DNA of 6,108 nucleotides from Chloroflexota bacterium (lineage in GTDB: Bacteria; Chloroflexota; Anaerolineae; Anaerolineales; Villigracilaceae), in NCBI GenBank assembly GCA_021796155.1, contig JAJYOO010000162.1, positions 1 through 6,108 on the forward strand, read 5' to 3'. Below the pieces are notes generated by a model, which was given only the letters and a program-made list of their open reading frames with translations, was not told where the DNA came from and did no database searches. Below are positions 1 through 5,404 of this stretch, piece by piece. A program made the position numbers and the translations under genes. The first letter of the stretch is position 1. Each line of letters opens with the position of its first letter.

Positions 1-375
1 CACTAAAAGAGCCGCCTCAACTTCCGCATCGCGATCAAGCTTGCGGACCGAAAAATTATCTGCACCGAGCGCAGATTTGATTTGTTGGATCAACGGTAAA
101 AGGTCTTTGCCAATCGCACAGGTGAACAGGTCAATGGCACAATAGCCATATTCAGGCCAGGCATGCAAGCTCGCATGCGACTCTGCGAGAAGCAAAAAGC
201 AAGTAAAGCCGTGCGGGCTGAACTTGTAAAAGCCCTCGTCCACAACCGTCAGGCCGCTTTCGCGTACAGCCCTTGAAAACAGTGAATAGACTCTTTCGCC
301 ATCCATCAGCAGTTGCCGGTTGCAGTTGGAGAGATCACAGATGTAATGCTCTCCAAGTTTCAAAGTCGCGTTCAC
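1..375 (-). CDS. speD: S-adenosylmethionine decarboxylase proenzyme, 3' end cut by window edge
   Basis: This gene encodes a pyruvoyl-dependent AdoMet decarboxylase of the small bacterial/archaeal class (SpeD/SpeH). It makes decarboxylated AdoMet, the aminopropyl donor for spermidine synthesis, and acts in the cytoplasm. I read 125 codons without a stop. The diagnostic block ESHASLHAWPEYGYCAIDLF lies at about residues 65-84. The proenzyme should self-cleave between Glu65 and Ser66, turning Ser66 into the pyruvoyl group. His71 and Cys86 (in FTC) match the processing and catalytic residues of the family. The GTG start at 375 is chosen because GGAGG (381-385) precedes it by 5 nt and the protein then opens with LGEHYICDL, the usual N-terminus. 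Family members are roughly 115-140 residues, so only a short tail should be missing to the left. It is divergent from hemW. The identification is firm. Confidence 0.95.
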   Translation of the reverse strand, partial: MNATLKLGEHYICDLSNCNRQLLMDGERVYSLFSRAVRESGLTVVDEGFYKFSPHGFTCFLLLAESHASLHAWPEYGYCAIDLFTCAIGKDLLPLIQQIKSALGADNFSVRKLDRDAEVEAALLV

Positions 376-502
376 TCACACCTCCAATGTTTGGGTTAAA
401 AAGATAAAGAACCCATCCGAAGACATAAAAATTAATTCCACTCGATCTGCAAGATGTTGGCCCTGCATAACGCGTGAAACCGCCTTCGAATAGACTCTCT
501 AG
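376..502 (-). promoter_or_regulatory. long 5' leader of speD
   Basis: This is the predicted untranslated region between the speD promoter and its GTG start. It holds a small hairpin, GGGTT/AACCC (393-397 with 410-414, 12-nt loop), just upstream of the ribosome binding site. It also holds a 30-codon reading frame (468 down to 376) whose TGA stop directly abuts the speD GTG. That frame has no Shine-Dalgarno sequence and may be chance. I recognise no known riboswitch class here. A regulatory role is inferred only from length and layout. Confidence 0.35.
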
Positions 503-508
503 GCCGCA

Positions 509-536
509 TTTATACTATGTTCTGCGTGGATGTCAA
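509..536 (-). promoter_or_regulatory. sigma70-type promoter for speD
   Basis: Read on the minus strand, a perfect -35 box TTGACA (531-536) is followed after 16 bp by TATAAA (509-514), five of six matches to the -10 consensus. Transcription would start near 502, giving speD an untranslated leader of about 127 nt. It is the best promoter match in the window. The call rests on sequence consensus only. Confidence 0.7.
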
Positions 537-538
537 TC

Positions 539-570
539 TTTTGCCTGTCACGATTTTTGTCACGGCAAAA
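539..570. promoter_or_regulatory. inverted repeat between divergent promoters, candidate operator
   Basis: The arms TTTTGCC (539-545) and GGCAAAA (564-570) are exact reverse complements. Between them the hexamer GTCACG occurs twice in direct orientation (547-552 and 559-564). The site starts 2 bp beyond the speD -35 box and covers the proposed hemW -35 box, so a bound protein could affect both promoters. It is not followed by a T-tract that would mark a terminator. The regulator is unknown. Confidence 0.35.
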
Positions 571-587
571 ATCCGATGCGGTATACT
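557..587 (+). promoter_or_regulatory. candidate promoter for hemW
   Basis: TTGTCA (557-562, five of six to consensus) and TATACT (582-587, five of six) are separated by 19 bp, slightly wide. The start point would fall at about 594-596, only a few bases before the hemW ATG at 601. The message would then be leaderless or nearly so, which fits the lack of any Shine-Dalgarno sequence before that ATG. Confidence 0.45.
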
Positions 588-600
588 GTTTTCCTCCGGC

Positions 601-1866
601 ATGGAATATTCCCTGTATTTTCACATCCCCTTTTGCACACATCGCTGCGCGTATTGTGATTTCAATACCTACGCGCGCCAGGAAGATTCGATTCCGGTAT
701 ATGTGGATGCACTGTGCCAAGAGATTGAATTTGTTGGAGAATCTGTGCGTAGGGGCGACTGGCCAGTCGCCCCTACAATCCACACGATATTTTTCGGCGG
801 CGGGACGCCATCATTGCTTTCGCCAAAACAATTCAAGAAAATTCTTAAGACGATGCGTGAGCATTTTAAATTAATAGAGAATGTTGAGATTACTACGGAA
901 GCGAATCCCGGAACCGTTTCATTTGATGATCTGAAAAAACTTCGCGCGCTTGGGATTAATCGTATTAGTTTTGGTGTGCAATCGGCGAATCCCGAAGAAC
1001 TGCGAATGCTTGAGCGCATCCATAATTTCTTTGATGTGATTGATGCAGTGAAATGGGCGCGCAAAGCCGGATTTGATAATTTGAATCTCGATTTGATCTA
1101 CGGCTTGCCGGAGCAAACCTTGACGAGTTGGCGGGCGACCGTTCAACGCATTTTGGATTTACATCCTGAGCATATCTCCGCCTACGCGTTGACGCTTGAA
1201 CATGGCGCGCCATTTGGTCGCTGGTCCGCGCGTGGACTGTTACCGATTCCCGATCCTGATCTCGCCGCGGACATGTATGAATGGGCAAGTGAAGCATTCG
1301 AGTCCGCGGGTTTCGATCAATACGAAATTTCAAACTGGGCGATAGGCGGTGGACCGCAGATCGGGGACCGTGGTTCACCGTCCACGGTTTATAGTCCACC
1401 GTCCAGAGCCTGCCGCCATAACCTTCAATACTGGCGCGGACTTCCGTATCTCGGATTCGGCGCGGGCGCACATGGATACGCCAACGGCTATCGTTATTCG
1501 AATGTGTTAAGAATCAAAACATACATTGAGCGGCTGAATACTGACTACCGTTCACTGATTACTGATTTTCCGCTTTCTCCTGCTGCTGTAAATCAACATC
1601 GTCAATCTGTGGGCGATGACATGTCCGAGTACATGATGACCGGGCTGAGATTAACACGCGAGGGAATCGCCGCGTCTGCTTTCCGTCAAAGGTTTGGACG
1701 CGAATTGTCCGAAGTTTATTCAAAAGAAATCAGCGATTTGATTCACCTCGGCCTGCTTGAATGGCATAAAGAGACTTCCGAAGAGTCGGGTTCTTCGGAA
1801 GTCTTGAGGTTGACGAAGCGAGGCCGCTTATTAGGCAATCAGGTTTTCATGCGTTTTATCGAATAA
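601..1866 (+). CDS. hemW: HemW, radical SAM heme chaperone (HemN-like), with repeat-encoded insertions
   Basis: HemW binds heme and a radical SAM [4Fe-4S] cluster and is thought to deliver heme to respiratory enzymes. It is often misannotated as oxygen-independent coproporphyrinogen III oxidase. The cluster motif is Cys12-x3-Cys16-x2-Cys19. The next position of interest is Phe21, where true HemN has an extra Cys, so HemW is preferred. Further motifs are GGGTPS (66-71), EANPGT (100-105), GVQS (125-128), YEISNWA (241-247), CRHNL (271-275) and a C-terminal HemN-type winged-helix region from about 325. The ATG at 601 is chosen because the family begins with exactly this short lead into HIPFC. An in-frame ATG at 517 would add 28 unrelated residues and lies upstream of the likely promoter. 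At 421 residues the protein is some 40 longer than usual. The excess maps to four loops encoded by repeats (about residues 50-59, 249-270, 314-323 and 391-401). Catalytic motifs are untouched, so it is probably functional. Confidence 0.93.
   Translation: MEYSLYFHIPFCTHRCAYCDFNTYARQEDSIPVYVDALCQEIEFVGESVRRGDWPVAPTIHTIFFGGGTPSLLSPKQFKKILKTMREHFKLIENVEITTEANPGTVSFDDLKKLRALGINRISFGVQSANPEELRMLERIHNFFDVIDAVKWARKAGFDNLNLDLIYGLPEQTLTSWRATVQRILDLHPEHISAYALTLEHGAPFGRWSARGLLPIPDPDLAADMYEWASEAFESAGFDQYEISNWAIGGGPQIGDRGSPSTVYSPPSRACRHNLQYWRGLPYLGFGAGAHGYANGYRYSNVLRIKTYIERLNTDYRSLITDFPLSPAAVNQHRQSVGDDMSEYMMTGLRLTREGIAASAFRQRFGRELSEVYSKEISDLIHLGLLEWHKETSEESGSSEVLRLTKRGRLLGNQVFMRFIE
749..776. repeat. 28-bp perfect palindrome inside hemW
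   Basis: The arms GTAGGGGCGACTGG and CCAGTCGCCCCTAC are exact reverse complements with no spacer. The palindrome is read in frame as RRGDWPVAPT (HemW residues 50-59), in the variable stretch just before the conserved HTIFFGGGTPS strand. HemW relatives lack this peptide in my recollection of the family. It looks like a dispersed palindromic repeat that landed in the gene. Confidence 0.8.
1345..1404. repeat. nested inverted repeat of the GTCCACCG type inside hemW
   Basis: The outer arms are CGGTGGAC (1347-1354) and GTCCACCG (1394-1401). The inner arms are ACCGTGG (1367-1373) and CCACGGT (1382-1388). The whole stretch is built from variants of one short word (CCGTCCAC and its complement). It encodes about 22 Gly/Pro/Ser-rich residues (249-270) between YEISNWA and CRHNL, where HemW proteins normally have only two to four residues. 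Confidence 0.75.
1538..1567. repeat. iterated ACTGATT-type repeat inside hemW
   Basis: Two exact tandem copies of ACTGATT (1554-1567) are preceded by the related words ACTGACT (1540-1546) and TCACTGATT. They encode NTDYRSLITDF (about residues 313-323) in the linker before the C-terminal domain, a loop that is length-variable in the family. It is weaker than the other three insertions because the loop is naturally variable and the repeat is short. Confidence 0.4.
1772..1804. repeat. 13-bp-arm inverted repeat inside hemW C-terminus
   Basis: The arms AGACTTCCGAAGA (1772-1784) and TCTTCGGAAGTCT (1792-1804) are exact reverse complements with a 7-nt loop. Translated, it gives ETSEESGSSEV (391-401), inserted between the conserved LGLLEW and LRLTKRGRLLGNQVF segments of the winged-helix region. 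On the minus strand the hairpin lies about 80 nt past the stop of the convergent lipoprotein gene and is followed by TCTTTAT, so it might also serve as a weak terminator there. Confidence 0.75.
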
Positions 1867-1885
1867 CAAAATTTGTTTTTGAAAA

Positions 1886-2983
1886 TTAGTACAGGATTAC
1901 CTCACACCAGCATGTATCCTGATGCCAGATGTACCATTGACCGGTACACCACGGCGGTGGCTGGCAAACTGGCGGCGGAGGCAGCCCCGGTGTTACGGGT
2001 TGATCCGGTTTTTTTGTTGGCGGCTCTTCGGTTGGGCAGATCAACGGTTCGTATCCAGTTGATTTGAATCCAAATGCAGCACGGCATGTGCTGTCCATCG
2101 CGTACAAGGTTTTGATTGGATATTCATTATTATCCGTCTGCGGCGAACCAGCTTCGGCGATTGTGTATCGGTCGTTGTAGCTGAACAATTCCGGTTTTTT
2201 CAATCCCGCATCGGCCCACACACTCCACATAAATGATTTGCCCGGCAGGGATTGCTTGAATGCAAACTCGACTACGTTTGCACTCTTGGGGTCAAGCCTG
2301 ACCCAGGCAAGATCGGGATCGTCTCCTTTGCCTTGATCGAAGATTACTTTGTCGTATCCGTTGCCGGAGAACGGTGCATCGGATTGTTCGGCGGAAAGCC
2401 CGGCGCTGTCGTGGTTGGTGTCTGCGTAAACGGAGACGCCGCTTGTCGTCCAGGTTGTGGTGTACGGCGGCTGTGCCCAGATCAGGTATTCACCGAAGCC
2501 ATCTTTTTGTTGATCCAGTTCCACGCCGTAATCAATGTTCAGCGGATCGTTCGGGTCATTTCCAATCAATTCGATGAAAACGTAATCCCAATTTTCGTCC
2601 GTCGTGATGCGGAAGCGTTCGATGTCCACGTTGGGCAGATAGGTCATGTCCGTTTGTGTGAAAGGACGCTCGAGGCGGTTGAGCCGGTATACGTCGCCAT
2701 ACGGCGCTCGGTTTTCGGGTCCAGTACCTGAAGACTCGACGTCGTAGTTGATATTGCCTGTCAATGAAACGTTGTTGGGCGTCATCAAATGCGTGACGAC
2801 GTAGGTTGGAGTTTCAGATGGCGCGGGCGGCGATGTGGCAGTATCGGTCGGGCTTTGACTTTGGCTTACAAGAATTGTTGTTGGAACAGCAGGCGGCGTA
2901 TTGGCTGGCGCGGGTAAGTTACATGACAGCACAATCAACAAAACGATTACCGCCCCGAAGTAAACGTGCTTATGCTTACTCAT
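1886..2983 (-). CDS. predicted lipoprotein of unknown function, paralog of the upstream neighbour
   Basis: This encodes a 365-residue exported lipoprotein. The N-terminus has basic residues, a hydrophobic core and a lipobox VLSC with Cys21 as the lipidation site, so the protein should sit on the outer face of the cytoplasmic membrane. Residues 22-60 form a Pro/Thr/Ser-rich spacer. A single globular domain follows (about 65-310), rich in Trp, Tyr and Asp, with stretches such as RPFTQTDMTYLPN, NIDYGVELD, KDGFGEYLIWAQPPYTTTW and DPDLAWVRLDP. Its fold cannot be named from sequence; a secreted beta-sandwich is a guess. A Pro-rich linker leads to a C-terminal C-x5-C-x11-C-x-C cluster (340-360). The ATG at 2983 is chosen because an AGGAAGG-type ribosome site (2988-2999) precedes it and the signal peptide then has normal length; a longer TTG-started frame from 3034 would overlap the promoter. 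It converges on hemW with 19 bp between stops. Confidence 0.9.
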   Translation of the reverse strand: MSKHKHVYFGAVIVLLIVLSCNLPAPANTPPAVPTTILVSQSQSPTDTATSPPAPSETPTYVVTHLMTPNNVSLTGNINYDVESSGTGPENRAPYGDVYRLNRLERPFTQTDMTYLPNVDIERFRITTDENWDYVFIELIGNDPNDPLNIDYGVELDQQKDGFGEYLIWAQPPYTTTWTTSGVSVYADTNHDSAGLSAEQSDAPFSGNGYDKVIFDQGKGDDPDLAWVRLDPKSANVVEFAFKQSLPGKSFMWSVWADAGLKKPELFSYNDRYTIAEAGSPQTDNNEYPIKTLYAMDSTCRAAFGFKSTGYEPLICPTEEPPTKKPDQPVTPGLPPPPVCQPPPWCTGQWYIWHQDTCWCEVILY

Positions 2984-3005
2984 TGTGTCCTTCCTCTCCA
3001 TAAAG

Positions 3006-3034
3006 ATTATCCGCTTTAATAAAGTTGGATTCAA
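3006..3034 (-). promoter_or_regulatory. promoter for the downstream lipoprotein gene
   Basis: On the minus strand TTGAAT (3029-3034) and GATAAT (3006-3011, five of six to consensus) are separated by exactly 17 bp. Initiation near 2999 would give a leader of about 16 nt carrying the ribosome binding site. With the terminator just upstream, this makes the gene an independent transcription unit. Confidence 0.6.
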
Positions 3035-3071
3035 GTAGGATAGGACTTATGGGTGGTACTTGATACAAAAG

Positions 3072-3099
3072 AAAAGCGGAGCCGATTGACTCCGCTTTT
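3072..3099 (-). terminator. rho-independent terminator of the upstream lipoprotein gene
   Basis: The arms AAAAGCGGAG (3072-3081) and CTCCGCTTTT (3090-3099) are perfect complements around an 8-nt loop. On the minus strand the hairpin ends in TTTTCTTTT, a good U-tract. It lies 27 nt past the TAG stop at 3126, as expected for a terminator, and separates the two paralogs. Confidence 0.85.
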
Positions 3100-3125
3100 G
3101 CTAAAGCACTATTATTGTTTCTGTG

Positions 3126-4232
3126 CTACGGGATTATATAGCAAGTGCAAGTATCGGGATTAAATTCCATGCCTTTTGCACTGCACGCGGCAATACTTAA
3201 TTGGCAGGCGGGGGGCGGCGTACCACCGGGCGATTTTGGTTTTTTAACTGGTGCTGGCGCATTGCTCGGACAAATGCGCGGTTCATAACCGGTCGGCTTG
3301 AAACCATAAGCGGCCCAGCAAGTATTGTCTACTGCATAAATCGCTTTGATCGGATATTCGGCGGTCCCGGCAATTGGCGAACCTGCCTGTGCAAACGTGA
3401 ACCTGTCGTTGTAATTGAACTTGGACGGATCCTTCAAACCGGCATCGGCCCACACACCCCACATAAATGAATTGCCAGCCAGCGGCGCTTTGAATGCGAA
3501 CTCAACGATTGTCGAATCTTTTGGATCAATTCTTACCCAGGCCAGATCAGGGTCGTTACCTTTCCCTTGATCGAAGATGATGGTTTCATATCCATCGCCC
3601 GGATAAGGCGCACCCGTTGACGTGTTGGCGTCCGATTTTTCTGGCGACGCACCGCCCGTGTCGTGGTTGGGATCGGTATAAACTTTGACTCCGGTCGTTG
3701 TCCACGTTGTAGTGTACGGCGGCTGCGCCCAGATCAAGGTGTCGCCAAAACCGTCCTTGTTTTTGTTCAGCTCCACGCCGTAATCAATGTTGATGGGATC
3801 GTTGGGATTGTTTCCGATCAGACTGATAAAGACGTAATACCACGTGCCATCCGTGCTGATCTGGAAAGTTGTAATATCTAAATTTGGAACGTAGGTCATA
3901 TCTGATTGTGTGAATGGCCGCTCGAATAAATTGAGATCATACGCGTCGCCGTACGGAGCGCGGTGCGATGGGCCTGTTCCTGAAGAATCCACATCATAAT
4001 TAAGCGGCCCGGATGGACTTACGTCAGATGGCATGAGTTGATGAAGAACAGGCGGCGCCGTTGCTGTATCTGTTGCAGAAGGCGGTTGTGTAGAGACGGC
4101 AGATACATTCCCTGAATTCGATTGTGGTTGAACAGTTGTTGGAGTGGCGGTGGCGGAGGGCAGGTTGCAGGCAAACACGGTAACTATAAGGATCAACAGC
4201 AAATAGATAAAACGATGCGATACCTTTAACAT
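3126..4232 (-). CDS. predicted lipoprotein of unknown function, paralog of the downstream neighbour
   Basis: This encodes a 368-residue exported lipoprotein. The signal peptide has a lipobox VFAC with Cys22 as the predicted lipidated residue, followed by a long Thr/Ser/Pro/Gln spacer (23-65). The globular domain aligns without gaps to the downstream paralog over a stretch of more than 100 residues, sharing SSGTGP, RAPYGD, ERPFTQ, NIDYGVEL, KDGFG, LIWAQPPYTTTWTT and FDQGKG. Divergence is concentrated in the spacer, in an insertion near DANTSTGAPYPGDGY, and in the tail. The tail keeps the four-cysteine pattern C-x6-C-x11-C-x-C (343-364) and the pair TC...IC before the Pro linker. AAGGAG (4239-4244) sits 6 nt before the ATG. 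The two genes look like a tandem duplication with separate control. Function is unknown; a cell-surface binding role is inference. Confidence 0.9.
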   Translation of the reverse strand: MLKVSHRFIYLLLILIVTVFACNLPSATATPTTVQPQSNSGNVSAVSTQPPSATDTATAPPVLHQLMPSDVSPSGPLNYDVDSSGTGPSHRAPYGDAYDLNLFERPFTQSDMTYVPNLDITTFQISTDGTWYYVFISLIGNNPNDPINIDYGVELNKNKDGFGDTLIWAQPPYTTTWTTTGVKVYTDPNHDTGGASPEKSDANTSTGAPYPGDGYETIIFDQGKGNDPDLAWVRIDPKDSTIVEFAFKAPLAGNSFMWGVWADAGLKDPSKFNYNDRFTFAQAGSPIAGTAEYPIKAIYAVDNTCWAAYGFKPTGYEPRICPSNAPAPVKKPKSPGGTPPPACQLSIAACSAKGMEFNPDTCTCYIIP

Positions 4233-4259
4233 GGCAGGCTCCTTTCCTTTGGTTGACCC

Positions 4260-4288
4260 ATTATGCGATTGCGGATGAGTGCCTGCAA
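4260..4288 (-). promoter_or_regulatory. promoter for the upstream lipoprotein gene
   Basis: On the minus strand TTGCAG (4283-4288, weak) and CATAAT (4260-4265, five of six to consensus) are spaced by 17 bp. Transcription would begin near 4253, about 20 nt before the ATG. The layout matches the promoter of the sister gene. It fills the 63-bp gap behind the metalloenzyme stop, where I see no terminator, so readthrough from upstream is also possible. Confidence 0.5.
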
Positions 4289-4295
4289 GAGTACT

Positions 4296-5219
4296 TTAGT
4301 TTGATTGGATGATGGCTTGCGTGATCTTTGGTGTTATGCCGGTCAAATCGTTCAACCCGGACGAGAAAGCGGCGCGGGCCTTCGACGAACCGATCAACAA
4401 CCCCGGCACTTTTGCGTCCGTGTGCCGCCGCGTGGACAGGTTCTCCATGTTGCCATGATCCGATGTGATGAGAATCAAGCCTTCGTCATCATTCCAATTT
4501 TCAATCAATCCGCCGAGCACGCCATCGAAAGTTTCAAGTTGTTCGATGGCCCACTTCATATCTTGTTTGTGACCGGCGTAATCGCTGGCCCAATATTCGA
4601 ATAATGAAAAATCGTATTGACTTGCCAGTTGTGAAAGTCTCTTTCCTGCCTCGCGCGGATTCAAAACCGGCGCATCGGGAAATCCCAACATACCTGTCCA
4701 GCCTGCGCCTGTAAAATCCGCCGATAATGCGCGGCCCGCATAAAAGTCATCTTTGTTGAAAAGCGACAATCCCGCTGATGTGACTGCCAACGGAATCGCA
4801 GAATATAAACGTTTTCCGGAATCCACGCCATGAAAATAACGCGGCGGATACGCGTTGAGCAGAGCAGCAGCTTTGCCAGCCTTTGTTAATTGCGAAAATA
4901 AATTTCCATTGAGCAGATATTTTGCAACTGTCGGGTTTGGCTTTGGTCCATAGTGCTCGCCGATCTCCGCGGGGACATTGATGCCAGTCAATAAAACCGC
5001 CTGCCCCGTTGCGGATTGCGGAAGTCCGTTCACGCCAAGCGCCGCGTCGAGTGGAAGCAACGTTGAGCGCTCACCAACAAACGGCGCGGACGCGTCCAAT
5101 AATTTATGACCGCCTAGTAGGTTTTCCAGCACGGGCATATGGACGCGAGCAAATGGGTTGATTTCGGGGTTATCAACGCCAAGTCCGACGCCATCGAGGA
5201 AGATGAATAAGATTCGCAT
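4296..5219 (-). CDS. alkaline phosphatase superfamily metalloenzyme (phosphoglycerate mutase/phosphopentomutase-like)
   Basis: This is a 307-residue cytoplasmic protein with no signal peptide. It carries the metal-binding signature of the alkaline phosphatase superfamily, metalloenzyme branch. Asp9 lies in LFIFLDGVGLG. Thr71 in SATGQ is the likely nucleophile that would be phosphorylated. Asp213 and His217 lie in DYAGHKQD, Asp254 and His255 in ITSDHGN, and His266 in RHTDAKVP. These are the expected ligands for two divalent metals. The protein is shorter than cofactor-independent phosphoglycerate mutase (about 510 residues) and resembles phosphopentomutase in having Thr-Gly at the nucleophile, but I cannot assign a substrate. 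The start at 5219 is where the family begins; no clear Shine-Dalgarno precedes it, only GGTAA. A repeat element begins 27 bp upstream, so its promoter must be inside or beyond that element, unless it is cotranscribed with the methyltransferase. Confidence 0.88.
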   Translation of the reverse strand: MRILFIFLDGVGLGVDNPEINPFARVHMPVLENLLGGHKLLDASAPFVGERSTLLPLDAALGVNGLPQSATGQAVLLTGINVPAEIGEHYGPKPNPTVAKYLLNGNLFSQLTKAGKAAALLNAYPPRYFHGVDSGKRLYSAIPLAVTSAGLSLFNKDDFYAGRALSADFTGAGWTGMLGFPDAPVLNPREAGKRLSQLASQYDFSLFEYWASDYAGHKQDMKWAIEQLETFDGVLGGLIENWNDDEGLILITSDHGNMENLSTRRHTDAKVPGLLIGSSKARAAFSSGLNDLTGITPKITQAIIQSN

Positions 5220-5246
5220 ATTTGTTTACCGATGACTTTTTTCAAC

Positions 5247-5404
5247 TGTCATTGCGAGGAGGATTGAGTAGCGAAGCGTATCGAAATCTGACGAAGCAAT
5301 CTCGTGTAATAAATGGACAACCCAAAGAGGAGATTGCCACGTGGCGCTGGTTGAGTAGCCATGTTTTTCGGCGTATCGAAACTAGCGCGCCACTCGCAAT
5401 GACA
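5247..5404. repeat. 158-bp terminal-inverted-repeat element (MITE-like), copy 1
   Basis: Perfect 12-bp terminal inverted repeats, TGTCATTGCGAG (5247-5258) and CTCGCAATGACA (5393-5404), bound a stretch with no credible gene. Internal complementary words GCAATCTC (5296-5303) and GAGATTGC (5330-5337) extend the fold. Inside are two direct copies of TTGAGTAGC (5264 and 5351) and of GCGTATCGAAA (5276 and 5371), which look like a second repeat family nested in the first. The right end touches the stop codon of the methyltransferase exactly. It encodes no transposase, so any movement would depend on an enzyme elsewhere. Confidence 0.85.

Noticed and set aside
517..600. In-frame upstream extension of hemW starting at the ATG at 517
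   Set aside because: The extra 28 residues do not fit the family, there is no ribosome binding site, and the likely promoter lies downstream of that ATG.
965..1471. 168-codon open frame on the minus strand inside hemW
   Set aside because: It is antisense to well-conserved HemW motifs, and its odd Trp/Thr/Val-rich stretch is simply the translated repeat at 1345-1404.
1864..1885. Possible terminator between hemW and the convergent lipoprotein gene
   Set aside because: The only pairing is AACAAA with TTTGTT around a one-base loop, all A/T pairs, too weak to call.
2252..2731. 159-codon open frame on the plus strand across the lipoprotein gene
   Set aside because: It is antisense to a protein with a clear signal peptide and a conserved paralog; the frame has no recognisable domain and the same kind of shadow occurs over the sister gene.
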